Below are positions 1-8,383 of a stretch of DNA of 64,000 nt, piece by piece. This stretch comes from Pseudoalteromonas ulvae UL12 (GTDB lineage Bacteria; Pseudomonadota; Gammaproteobacteria; Enterobacterales; Alteromonadaceae): assembly GCF_014925405.1 (NCBI RefSeq), contig NZ_AQHJ01000030.1, positions 124,001 through 188,000 on the forward strand, in the 5' to 3' direction. The position numbers and the translations under genes were made by a program. A model generated the notes under the pieces. That model ran no database searches and had not been told where the DNA came from. It worked only from the letters and a program-made list of their open reading frames with translations. The stretch's first letter is position 1; each line of letters begins with the position of its first letter.

Positions 1-148
1 CTTGCGGTTCTAATTTAGTGATGGTGAGGCTTTGGTTTTGCTTAAGCTCATCTTGGCCCAAATCGAAGGTAAAGTCACCAAATTGAAACTGTGGCAGCCC
101 CGCTTTGGCGAGTGACTGAGTGTGTTCTAAATTATTGTTTGTCGTCAT
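1..148 (-). CDS. Winged-helix (ToxR/CadC-like) transcriptional regulator, N-terminus only
   Basis: The reading frame starts at an ATG at 148 and runs off the left edge, so only 49 residues are visible. After about 18 polar residues comes FQFGDFTFDLGQDEL and then TITKLEPQ. This is the usual opening of an OmpR/ToxR/CadC-type winged-helix DNA-binding domain, where the Leu-Glu-Pro-Gln element leads into the first helix. An AGGTG ribosome-binding site precedes the ATG. It diverges from the CBM9/DUF5916 gene. CadC-like proteins often continue into a membrane segment and a periplasmic or TPR sensor, but that part lies outside the window. The family call is an inference from a short segment. Confidence 0.6.
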   Translation of the reverse strand, partial: MTTNNNLEHTQSLAKAGLPQFQFGDFTFDLGQDELKQNQSLTITKLEPQ

Positions 149-302
149 ATCACACCTGTTCTCCATTGTTCGCCAAAAATACCGTGATTCATCTTAAAGT
201 CAATGTTTATAAGTCTTTACTCAGTATTATTCAGGAAACCATCAGCTTTTTTTGCGTTGTTATTTGCTCTGATACAGGAAAGTTTTTAAGGGGTGAAAAA
301 TT

Positions 303-2522
303 ATGCGAACAGGCTTAGTTGTGCTTGCTTTAGTCAGCGGGCAGTCGGCGTTGGCTAATGAGATAATTATCGACGGTAAACTCGATGAACCACAGTGGCA
401 AACGGCGACAATTTATCAAGATTTCTATCAGGTTGTGCCTGCAACGCTTACGCAAACTCAGAGTAAAGTTGAGGGGCGTGCGCTTGCAACAGAAGAAGGG
501 CTGTATATCGGATTTAAAAATTGGCAAAAACACGGTAAGCGTAAGAAACAATACAACTTACAAGATGCTTTCATGCAGGCTGATTTTAATCGTTTTGTGA
601 TCGATTTTTCTGGTGATGGGAGTGGTGCATATATTTTTGCTGTGACATTGGGAGGAGGGATACAAGATGCAGTGCTGACCCCTCAATTGAGCAGTGATTA
701 TGATTGGGATGGTATTTGGCAATCGGCCTTTTTCGAACATGCAGATTACTGGAGCTCAGAAGTGTTTATTCCTTGGCACTCAGTCTCATTTAAGCCCAAC
801 TTAAATGAACGTGGTTTGGCCGAAGTGGGCGTGTCGTTACAGCTTTATGAACTGGCTTCCAATCATATTTATGGTTCACAACCGCAAACAACCGGCAACA
901 GCGATTTTTACTTAAATATGCCGAAAATTGCTGCGAACATTCCTAAAAAACAACAATGGGGAATCGTGCCGTACATCACACATCAGCATGATTTTGTGGG
1001 AGATAATAATCAAACAGACCTAGGCTTTGATTTAGTTTACAAGCCCGATCATCATCAAAAACTCAGCGTGGCGGTCAATCCGGACTTTGGTCAAGTTGAT
1101 AGCGATGAACTGGATTTAAATTATTCCACGGTTGAAACCCTAGTCACCGATAAACGTCCTTTCTTTACTCAGGATATTGGGGTGATGAATGTCAATGCAG
1201 AGCAAAACACTAAACTCATCCATACTCGGCGCATAGGAGCTGGGAGTGATGATGGTCAAAAGGTGATCACACCGATTGATGCGGCCATGCGCTTTGTCCA
1301 TCAAGGCGAAAGTTGGCAGTTTGCTGGGTTTGCAGCCCTTGAAGATAGCCTTGACTCCGATGCTGGCAAAGACTTTTATGTTGGGCGCGCCCGTTATCGT
1401 GAAAATAATTGGCAAAGCGGTTTATTACTCACTCAGACAGATCGCCCTTGGTTAGACCGCCAAGCCAAAACCGCAGCGTGGGATAGCCAATATCAAAGTG
1501 AGACGTGGTCATGGCAAACAGCTCTTTTAGGATCGGATGTATCTGAGCGCAATCAGCAAACGCAGGGTTATGGTTTTAGTGCCAATATCAACTATCAATT
1601 TGATGCGAATACGAGTTTAAAAGGGCGATTTTTACGTTTGGACGACCAGTTTGATAATAACGATTTAGGGTATCGTCAGCGCAATAATTGGCGCTTTAAT
1701 GAGTTGTATTACAGCCAATCGGTCAACTATGACAGTGGTTTTATAAACCGTATTCAACATAACTTTCAGCTTAACTATGAAAGTAATGACAAGGGCTTGA
1801 AGTTGCCTGCCACACAATCGTATTGGGCATCGTTTATTTTAGATAACGGCTCATCTTTTGATACCGCTTTTGATTATCAAACCTCCGGTTGGGATGACTT
1901 AATCGGGGCAGGGCAAGGCCGCTATGAAAACCGAGATTTATTGAGGAGTTGGTTTTTTTATGGCAGTCCGTACACGGGCTCGTTTAGCTGGGCTGCAAGC
2001 TTTCGCTTAGATCAAGAAGGGATTGATGGCTTGGCGCAACAATATGCGGTTGATATGACGTGGATGCCTCATGAAAATTGGAGTGTGAAGTTTAATAATT
2101 TTTACCGTCAAGGCGATGGAATGGTCATTGCCTCAGGGCCAAGTCAAGTGACCGAGTATGATCGTCGTTTATTCCATAATTACATCAATGTATCAGGCTT
2201 ATTGAGCGATAAATTAGAGCTGAGCATGATCGTACAATGGGCGATTTTAGATGCGGATACCAAAACGGTTTACGATATTAGCCAAAACCACCTTAATCCG
2301 CTCAGCGGGATTGACAATAGTTTTACTGATCAGCGTTTTACTAGCCAAATAAAATTGCGTTATCGCTTAGGTGCTTATTCAGATATTTATCTGGTGTATA
2401 ACCGAGGCGCGATGCAGTTTGACCAAGAGGTCGGTTCAAAAGAATGGCTCAGTGAACTCAACTCCATGTGGCAACAACGAGATCAAGATCAGCTGACCCT
2501 TAAAGTCCGTTACTTATTTTAA
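303..2522 (+). CDS. CBM9-like / DUF5916 outer-membrane-type protein
   Basis: The 739-residue protein has a short signal peptide (MRTGLVVLALVSGQSALA, probable cleavage before NEII). The motif IDGKLDEPQWQ at about residues 22-32 is the typical start of a carbohydrate-binding family 9-like beta-sandwich. From about residue 220 to the end it has alternating aromatic/polar strands and finishes KVRYLF, which looks like an outer-membrane beta-barrel of the DUF5916 type. Its ATG follows an AAGGGG ribosome-binding site. Family members are exported and tied to the envelope; their substrate is unknown. It is divergent from the winged-helix regulator at the window start, which could control it, but no operator is evident. 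Family call good, function unassigned. Confidence 0.8.
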   Translation: MRTGLVVLALVSGQSALANEIIIDGKLDEPQWQTATIYQDFYQVVPATLTQTQSKVEGRALATEEGLYIGFKNWQKHGKRKKQYNLQDAFMQADFNRFVIDFSGDGSGAYIFAVTLGGGIQDAVLTPQLSSDYDWDGIWQSAFFEHADYWSSEVFIPWHSVSFKPNLNERGLAEVGVSLQLYELASNHIYGSQPQTTGNSDFYLNMPKIAANIPKKQQWGIVPYITHQHDFVGDNNQTDLGFDLVYKPDHHQKLSVAVNPDFGQVDSDELDLNYSTVETLVTDKRPFFTQDIGVMNVNAEQNTKLIHTRRIGAGSDDGQKVITPIDAAMRFVHQGESWQFAGFAALEDSLDSDAGKDFYVGRARYRENNWQSGLLLTQTDRPWLDRQAKTAAWDSQYQSETWSWQTALLGSDVSERNQQTQGYGFSANINYQFDANTSLKGRFLRLDDQFDNNDLGYRQRNNWRFNELYYSQSVNYDSGFINRIQHNFQLNYESNDKGLKLPATQSYWASFILDNGSSFDTAFDYQTSGWDDLIGAGQGRYENRDLLRSWFFYGSPYTGSFSWAASFRLDQEGIDGLAQQYAVDMTWMPHENWSVKFNNFYRQGDGMVIASGPSQVTEYDRRLFHNYINVSGLLSDKLELSMIVQWAILDADTKTVYDISQNHLNPLSGIDNSFTDQRFTSQIKLRYRLGAYSDIYLVYNRGAMQFDQEVGSKEWLSELNSMWQQRDQDQLTLKVRYLF

Positions 2523-2543
2523 TTTATAACACAGCCCCAACCC

Positions 2544-2571
2544 GCGGTGAGGATGAAGCAGTTCTCACCGC
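2544..2571 (+). terminator. Weak hairpin after the DUF5916 gene
   Basis: Arms GCGGTGAG (2544-2551) and CTCACCGC (2564-2571) pair perfectly around a 12-base loop, just after the stop codon at 2522. No clear T-run follows, so it may be an imperfect terminator or a 3' stabilising stem. Confidence 0.4.
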
Positions 2572-2664
2572 TTATCAATCTATATTACCGCTTATCATTT
2601 TGTTTTTACCTCGATTTTTTAGTTGGTTAGCATAAGCTCAATTGCTTTTTATCACGAGATAATA

Positions 2665-5487
2665 ATGAAAAAAAACCTTATCGCCCTAAGCTTAGCGCTG
2701 AGCTTTACTGCTCAGGCACAGACTCAATGGCAAACAATAGAAACAGATAATTTTAAAGTCCACTTTAATCAAGAGTATCAAGCTTGGGCGCGCTCAGCGG
2801 CAAATGAACTCGAAAGCGTGAGAAGCAAAGTGCTTGAGCAGCAAAATAGGGCATTAGATAAAAAAGTGGATGTACTTGTATTTGATCCGCTCAATCGCGC
2901 CAATGGTTTTGCTATTCCGGCCAGTAATCACCCTCTCATGGCCCTGTATGCATCACCGCCTCAATCCGATACAGTCATTTCTAATAGTTCTGGTTGGCAG
3001 CAACTGCTTGCTTTACACGAGTATATCCACTTAGTCCATTTAGCGCAGCCGAGTCGCAGCGAATGGAAGCAAGCCTTAAGAGATGTATCGGGTTTGTATG
3101 ATGTTGCACAAGGCATGCAAGTACCACGTTGGGCGGCTGAAGGGTACGCAACGTTACTTGAGTCGCAAATGACCGGCCGCGGCCGTTTACACGATAACTA
3201 TGTTGAAGCACTGCTCACCCAATTTGCCAAAGAAGGCATGTTACCTTCGTACGGCCAGTTAAATGCCGTAGATGGCGGATACATGGCAGGTTCAATGGCG
3301 TACTTGATGGGAGTGCGCTATTTGCAGTGGTTAGAAGATAACTTTGATAAAGCGACACTTGATGCAGTGTGGACACGTACTCGGGCAGTAGAAAGCCGAG
3401 ATTTTAATCAAGCATTTACTGGGGTGTTTGGCCAGTCACCAGACAAATTGTATCGTCGTTTTGTTGCCGAATATACTCATAAAGCGCTCTCTAAAGAACA
3501 CCTGCAGCCTGAATTAAACAGCAATTTATGGTTCGATTTAGATCATATTCAGCAAAGTCCGGCTTTATCTCCTGAGCAGGATAAGCTAGCCATGGTCAGC
3601 GTTGATACGGACGGCCATACCCAACTAACTATTTATGCAACCGCCGATAACGAAAAAGCAGCTGAAGAATTTAACAAAAAACAACAAGCAATTTTAGCCG
3701 ATGACCCAGGCGATATTATCGATGTTGCGCCGATCACGTTTGCGCGTGAACAAAAGCAAACCTTGCAGCAAATTAACCAACAAGGCATCGTCACCCCACA
3801 ATGGCTTGATAACGAGACATTAGTGTTTGGCGCATTTAGCGTAGCCAATAATGAGCTGGCATCGCGCCATCAGGATTTGTTTCGTTTTGACTTGCAGTCA
3901 GGGCAAATCAAGCAGCTCACTGAATTTGCCAATGTGCGTCGTTTTTCAATTTCAGAAGATAAAACCACCGCGTATGCAGAGCGGGCACAGTTTGGTTATT
4001 CAGAGTTGGTGAAGGTTGACTTAGCTTCAGGGCAAGTGAGTGAAATAACCTCCAAAGATTTAGCCACAGTTTATGACTTTCCTGTCGTACATCAAAATAA
4101 ATTAGCTTATTTAAAAACAAGCTTAAACGAAAACTGGGCTTTGTGGGTTAAAAATCTAGATAATCAAAGTATTAGCCAAGTGCCGATGCCAAAAGATTAC
4201 CAGTTTTTATCCTACCCAGCTTGGTCACTGGATGGGCAAAGTATTTATTACGTTGCAGGTGTTGCGGGCGAAACAAATATCTACCGCTATGATTTTGCGA
4301 GCGATCGCTTAGTGCAATTGACTCAAGGTCAGCAAGTCACCGCATATCCAATGCCAATGCAAGAGGGAGGCATTTTATATCAGGCGATTAATTCCCAAGG
4401 CCCAGACTTGTATAAGTTGCCTGAGGATGCGCCATTTGTTGAGGTAACTGAGCGAGCTGAAGCACTTATAGCCGATACCAGCCAAGCGCAAGCGCACATT
4501 CTGCCTGCTGCCAAGGTTTATCAACAAGAAATAGGTGAGACCAAGCCTTACGACCCAACAGAGCAAAACATCACACTGAGTATTGGTGAGCACTACGCAA
4601 GTGCTGCAACGACTTTAATTCAGATCGGCCTCAAAGGAGGGGATTTTCTCAACCAATTAACATGGCAAGTTGGGGGCGCTTTTGATACAAAAAGTGCTTT
4701 ATCTGGCGGGTTTGCAGAAATTAAATACACCGCATTGCCTGTAGATTTAAGTGCGCATCTATTTAGTTATGATCTGGATTCGAGCAAGCAATATCAAAAT
4801 CAAGATGCATTCAATGCACACGTTAAGGCGACGGGTTTATTCACACAAATGAGTTACCCATATCGCAATGACCAATTCACACTCAATAGTCACCTTGCAT
4901 ACAATTACAGTGATTATCAGCAAGGGCATGCCATGTGGTTACGAGCTGGGATTGATCAGCGTTGGCAGCGTGATTGGCAAGCTTTTGCGATTGGTCAATC
5001 GGTGAGTGCCAAGGTGTACGAAGGTGACATTGATGGAGAAAGTTGGCACGGTTATGACCTCCAAGCGCAGCTATTTGGTAAAGCGTGGCATTTCCCTATG
5101 TACAGTGAATACCAAAAGCGTTCGCGCACGGATAGCCAATTGAGTTTAGGTGGTTTTGAGTCGAGCTTAATTAAAGCCGATGTGCATGCTGAATATGTGA
5201 TTGCGCCTGAATTGCCATTTTTCTCTGTTGCAGGTGATGAGTTTGAATCCCTCTCTGCAGGGGTAAGCTATGAGGTGGGTGAACCGTGGTTTTACTATCA
5301 ACAATATAAAGTGAATGGCCAAGAGTTTGCTGATAGTTACGGGGTGAAATGGCAAGAGCGCGTGAGCTTTAATTTAGGCCCTGCCGCAATTAATGATTTG
5401 AAGATTAATTTTGGTGTGGTCAAAGTAGCCGGTGACACTATTGAAGATGAAATAAGAGGTTGGTTAGGGTTGTGGTATAGCCTATAA
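2665..5487 (+). CDS. Secreted HExxH (gluzincin-type) peptidase with TolB-like propeller
   Basis: I start this gene at the ATG at 2665, which opens a clear signal peptide (MKKNLIALSLALSFTAQAQ); an in-frame TTG at 2623 would bury it. The product is 940 residues. HEYIH at residues 118-122 with the downstream Glu159 in WAAEGYA forms the HExxH...E zinc site of the MA-clan peptidases. From about residue 280 to 640 there are repeated blade-like stretches (for example SLDGQSIYYVAGVAGETNIY) resembling TolB/WD40 propellers. The last 270 residues are aromatic-rich and strand-like, ending WLGLWYSL, and may insert in the outer membrane. It is probably a periplasmic or outer-membrane protease. Substrate unknown. 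It converges on argA across a shared terminator. Confidence 0.78.
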   Translation: MKKNLIALSLALSFTAQAQTQWQTIETDNFKVHFNQEYQAWARSAANELESVRSKVLEQQNRALDKKVDVLVFDPLNRANGFAIPASNHPLMALYASPPQSDTVISNSSGWQQLLALHEYIHLVHLAQPSRSEWKQALRDVSGLYDVAQGMQVPRWAAEGYATLLESQMTGRGRLHDNYVEALLTQFAKEGMLPSYGQLNAVDGGYMAGSMAYLMGVRYLQWLEDNFDKATLDAVWTRTRAVESRDFNQAFTGVFGQSPDKLYRRFVAEYTHKALSKEHLQPELNSNLWFDLDHIQQSPALSPEQDKLAMVSVDTDGHTQLTIYATADNEKAAEEFNKKQQAILADDPGDIIDVAPITFAREQKQTLQQINQQGIVTPQWLDNETLVFGAFSVANNELASRHQDLFRFDLQSGQIKQLTEFANVRRFSISEDKTTAYAERAQFGYSELVKVDLASGQVSEITSKDLATVYDFPVVHQNKLAYLKTSLNENWALWVKNLDNQSISQVPMPKDYQFLSYPAWSLDGQSIYYVAGVAGETNIYRYDFASDRLVQLTQGQQVTAYPMPMQEGGILYQAINSQGPDLYKLPEDAPFVEVTERAEALIADTSQAQAHILPAAKVYQQEIGETKPYDPTEQNITLSIGEHYASAATTLIQIGLKGGDFLNQLTWQVGGAFDTKSALSGGFAEIKYTALPVDLSAHLFSYDLDSSKQYQNQDAFNAHVKATGLFTQMSYPYRNDQFTLNSHLAYNYSDYQQGHAMWLRAGIDQRWQRDWQAFAIGQSVSAKVYEGDIDGESWHGYDLQAQLFGKAWHFPMYSEYQKRSRTDSQLSLGGFESSLIKADVHAEYVIAPELPFFSVAGDEFESLSAGVSYEVGEPWFYYQQYKVNGQEFADSYGVKWQERVSFNLGPAAINDLKINFGVVKVAGDTIEDEIRGWLGLWYSL

Positions 5488-5502
5488 CTTAGCTGAAAAA
5501 AC

Positions 5503-5529
5503 AAAATAGCCGCGAACAGCGGCTATTTT
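5503..5529. terminator. Bidirectional intrinsic terminator
   Basis: A perfect 11-bp stem (AAAATAGCCGC at 5503-5513, GCGGCTATTTT at 5519-5529) with loop GAACA sits between the converging peptidase and argA genes. T-rich flanks on each strand let it serve both. Confidence 0.9.
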
Positions 5530-5553
5530 GTGTTAAATAAGATCAATAACGAT

Positions 5554-6897
5554 TTATCTTAATTGCAGCGCCAAAATTTTAGACTTGCGCTGATAGTTGT
5601 ATAGTGACTTTTTCTTTTCGGGTAAATCATCCACACACGCAAAATCAAAACCGTGCTCTAAAAACCAATGAATACTGCGAGTTGTTAACGCATATAATGT
5701 TTGGTAGCCCAAGGATTTTGCTTGCGCGATGATGTTACACAGTAGCACAGAGCCTCTATCGGCATCTCGGTATTGCGGATGAACAACCAAACAAGCAAAT
5801 TCACCAGCTTGCTCTTCATCAAAGGTGTTTAATGCCGCACAGCCAATGATTAATCCTTCTTTTTCGATAATGGTAAATTGCTCAATTTCTATTTCGAGCT
5901 GCTCACGAGAGCGACGCACTAAATAACCTTGTTCTTCCAGAGGGCGAATTAAATCTAAAATTCCGCCAATGTCACTGATTGTGGCGCGGCGTAGCACTTC
6001 GGCACTTTGCGTCACGATTTGTGTACCAATCCCTTCACGAGAAAAAAGCTCTTGCAGCAATGCGCCATCTTGATGATAACTGACTAAATGACAACGAGGA
6101 ATACCATGGCGACAGGCCTCAATACTGGCAGATAAAAATGTTTTTGTGCTGGTGCAGGCGTCTTGTTTGTCTTGGTACTGAGCTAATTTTGCTTCGGCAT
6201 CATCGGGCATTAATTCAGGAATAACGTCACCATCGCTATCTAAAATGCCGTTCTCAGCACAAAAGCCAATCATCTTATCGGCTTTTAATTTAATCGCCAC
6301 TTGTGTGGCGACTTCCTCAGCTGTGAGGTTAAAGCTTTCACCAGTGACCGATGCGGCAATCGGACCAAGTAGCACGATCCCACTGTTATTTAATTGGCGA
6401 CGAATACCTTCAACATCAATTCGGCGCACGCGGCCTGAGTGGCAATAATCAACACCATCGGCGACACCTAAAGGTTGCGCTATAACAAAATTACCGCTGA
6501 CCACATTGAGCTGCGCACCAGACATAGGTGTATTGCTTAAACTTGTTGAGAGGCGTGCGGTTAAGTCGAGCTGTAAGGCCCCAGCTACTTGTTTTATTAA
6601 CGTGAAAGATTCATCGTCGGTAATGCGGATCCCTTGGTGGAACTCACTTTGAATATTGGCTTGCTGTAAGGTTTTATCAATTTGCGGACGCGCACCATAA
6701 ACGAGTACGGTTTTAATGCCTAAACTGTTGAGTAGCGCGATATCATTAATTATTCGACGGTATCCTGCATGGTTTACGGCTTCGCCGCCAAGCATTAAGA
6801 CAAATGTTTTTCCACGATGCGCATTCACATAAGGGGCTGATTGACGAAATCCCTCAACTAACTCTGTGGTGCGACCTGCATTGATAACCATGTACAC
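5554..6897 (-). CDS. argA: N-acetylglutamate synthase (amino-acid N-acetyltransferase)
   Basis: ArgA makes N-acetyl-L-glutamate from glutamate and acetyl-CoA, the first step of arginine synthesis. The 447-residue protein (E. coli ArgA is 443) has an N-terminal amino-acid-kinase-like domain with [36 protein letters not shown] and [15 protein letters not shown]-terminal GNAT domain (about 300-447) includes [18 protein letters not shown]. The kinase-like fold in this family carries the arginine feedback site. The start could be either of two Met codons two residues apart (MYMVINAG); I keep the longer. Two ARG boxes lie upstream, so repression by ArgR with arginine is expected. It is a single-gene unit. 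Confidence 0.96.
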   Translation of the reverse strand: MYMVINAGRTTELVEGFRQSAPYVNAHRGKTFVLMLGGEAVNHAGYRRIINDIALLNSLGIKTVLVYGARPQIDKTLQQANIQSEFHQGIRITDDESFTLIKQVAGALQLDLTARLSTSLSNTPMSGAQLNVVSGNFVIAQPLGVADGVDYCHSGRVRRIDVEGIRRQLNNSGIVLLGPIAASVTGESFNLTAEEVATQVAIKLKADKMIGFCAENGILDSDGDVIPELMPDDAEAKLAQYQDKQDACTSTKTFLSASIEACRHGIPRCHLVSYHQDGALLQELFSREGIGTQIVTQSAEVLRRATISDIGGILDLIRPLEEQGYLVRRSREQLEIEIEQFTIIEKEGLIIGCAALNTFDEEQAGEFACLVVHPQYRDADRGSVLLCNIIAQAKSLGYQTLYALTTRSIHWFLEHGFDFACVDDLPEKKKSLYNYQRKSKILALQLR

Positions 6898-6912
6898 AAA
6901 ACCTAAATAACA

Positions 6913-6951
6913 AATGAAATAAAATGCAATAATAGTGAATTTATATTCATA
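6913..6951 (-). promoter_or_regulatory. Tandem ARG boxes (ArgR operator) for argA
   Basis: The 18-base site AGTGAATTTATATTCATA at 6934-6951 matches the ARG-box consensus (TGAAT, four A/T, ATTCA) perfectly. A second site, AATGAAATAAAATGCAAT at 6913-6930, has two mismatches in the core. They are 3 bp apart, the usual spacing of paired ArgR half-operators, and lie just upstream of the argA start at 6897. ArgR hexamers bind such pairs and block transcription when arginine is present. The site could also touch the divergent SIMPL-gene promoter. Confidence 0.88.
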
Positions 6952-7050
6952 GTAAAGAGAATTTATTAATTATTGTTCAGCTTGCGCTAATTTGATGTCA
7001 TCTATGCTACAAATCCTTATACTCATATAAATTTTTTAGGAACGTCAGAC

Positions 7051-7773
7051 ATGAAAAAAATTACTGCTATTTGCCTAATGCTACTTAGCTTCAATAGTTT
7101 AGCTAACACAGCACTGCCAAATAATCGCCATGTATCAGTGAGTGGCTCAGCCCAAGTGAAAGCTAAGCCTGATTTGGCGATGATTAATTTAGAAGTGAAA
7201 AGTCAGCAAAAAACCAGCTTAGCTGCCAAACAAGAAATCGATAAAAAAGTGAATCAGTTTTTAGCTGGACTCGAGCGTTTTAAATTAACCAGTGAAGATG
7301 TTTCCGCATCGCAATTGAGTACTGCACCTGTTATTCAATATTTAGATAATGGCGAGCAACGAGTGGCGGGATATCGTGCGGATCGAAATTTGAAGATAAC
7401 ACTCAACAATATCGACCAAGTCAGTGAGCTAATTAATTTTGCGTTAAGTATTGAGATTGATCAGGTCAATCATATCGAGTTTAAATCGTCCAAAGCGAAG
7501 TTATATCAGCAACAAGCCAGTGCACTGGCTGTGCAAGATGCCACCGAAAAAGGACAAGCACTCGCGAAGGCATTTAGTGCTTCACTGGGCAAAATTTACA
7601 GCATTAATAGTGAAATCCAAGCTCCACAGTTTCAATATGGCCAAAACCGAGCCATGCTTGAAGACGGTTTATATAGAACGGCATCAAAACAAGTCGAAGG
7701 GCGTTATTTACCGGAAACACTCACTTTTAGCGCGACTGTTTACGCGGTGTTTGACTTAAATGTGCCGTTGTAA
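7051..7773 (+). CDS. SIMPL domain (DUF541/YggE-like) periplasmic protein
   Basis: The 240-residue protein starts with a signal peptide (MKKITAICLMLLSFNSLAN). It then has the SIMPL hallmarks: HVSVSGSAQVKAKPDLAMI at about 27-45, a predicted helix rich in Lys/Gln, and SASLGKIYSINS near residue 175. E. coli YggE of this family is linked to reduced oxidative damage; the molecular activity is not known. The GNAT gene begins 19 bp downstream on the same strand, so the two are likely cotranscribed. It diverges from argA. Confidence 0.85.
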   Translation: MKKITAICLMLLSFNSLANTALPNNRHVSVSGSAQVKAKPDLAMINLEVKSQQKTSLAAKQEIDKKVNQFLAGLERFKLTSEDVSASQLSTAPVIQYLDNGEQRVAGYRADRNLKITLNNIDQVSELINFALSIEIDQVNHIEFKSSKAKLYQQQASALAVQDATEKGQALAKAFSASLGKIYSINSEIQAPQFQYGQNRAMLEDGLYRTASKQVEGRYLPETLTFSATVYAVFDLNVPL

Positions 7774-7792
7774 CAGGTAATAGGAAAAATGA

Positions 7793-8383
7793 ATGAAACT
7801 GAGTAAACGGATCTTATCTGGCGAGCTGGTTGAATTAATTCCCTTGGATATCATCCATGTTGAGCCATTAATTGAAGCGGTTAAAGATGGTGAACTTTGG
7901 CAAGTGTGGTATGCCACTGTGCCCCATCCGAATGATATGCAAAGCTATGTTGAACAGGCCATCGCCGAGATGCGTTTGGGGAATATTGCCTATGCAGTGT
8001 ATTGCAGAGCCACCAATAAAGTGGTGGGTACAACGCGATTTTATGATGTAGAAAGCACACATCGTCGCGTTAAACTGGGATTTACTTGGTATAGCAAACA
8101 CGCATGTCGAACGGGTATCAATACTGAAACTAAATTCTTGATGTTGCAGTTTGCTTTTGATGAGCATAAGGCCATTGCAGTTGAATTTCGGACCCACTTT
8201 TTTAATCGGGTATCGAGGGCGGCAATTGAGCGATTAGGTGCTAAACAAGATGGTATTTTGCGCCAACATCAAGTTATGGCTGATGGCTCCCTTCGCGATA
8301 CTGTCGTGTATTCAATCCTCGATAGAGAGTGGCCCGCGGTTAAAAATAATTTACAGCATCGACTGGCGGCCTACCCAAGTTAA
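7793..8383 (+). CDS. GNAT-family N-acetyltransferase (RimJ/RimL-like)
   Basis: The 196-residue protein fits the Acetyltransf_3 (RimJ/RimL) group. It shows a LVELIPLDIIHVEPLI start, the strand NKVVGTTRFYDV, an acetyl-CoA-loop region around GFTWYSKHACRTGIN, and FRTHFFNRVSRAAIERLGA near the end, where such proteins carry the conserved N.RS...EKLG-type element. A TAGGA ribosome-binding site precedes the ATG at 7793; an ATG four bases earlier is out of frame and opens only a five-codon reading frame. The substrate, protein N-terminus or small molecule, cannot be told. Its stop overlaps the stop of the opposing histidine-kinase gene by 4 bp, so no terminator separates them. Confidence 0.85.
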   Translation: MKLSKRILSGELVELIPLDIIHVEPLIEAVKDGELWQVWYATVPHPNDMQSYVEQAIAEMRLGNIAYAVYCRATNKVVGTTRFYDVESTHRRVKLGFTWYSKHACRTGINTETKFLMLQFAFDEHKAIAVEFRTHFFNRVSRAAIERLGAKQDGILRQHQVMADGSLRDTVVYSILDREWPAVKNNLQHRLAAYPS

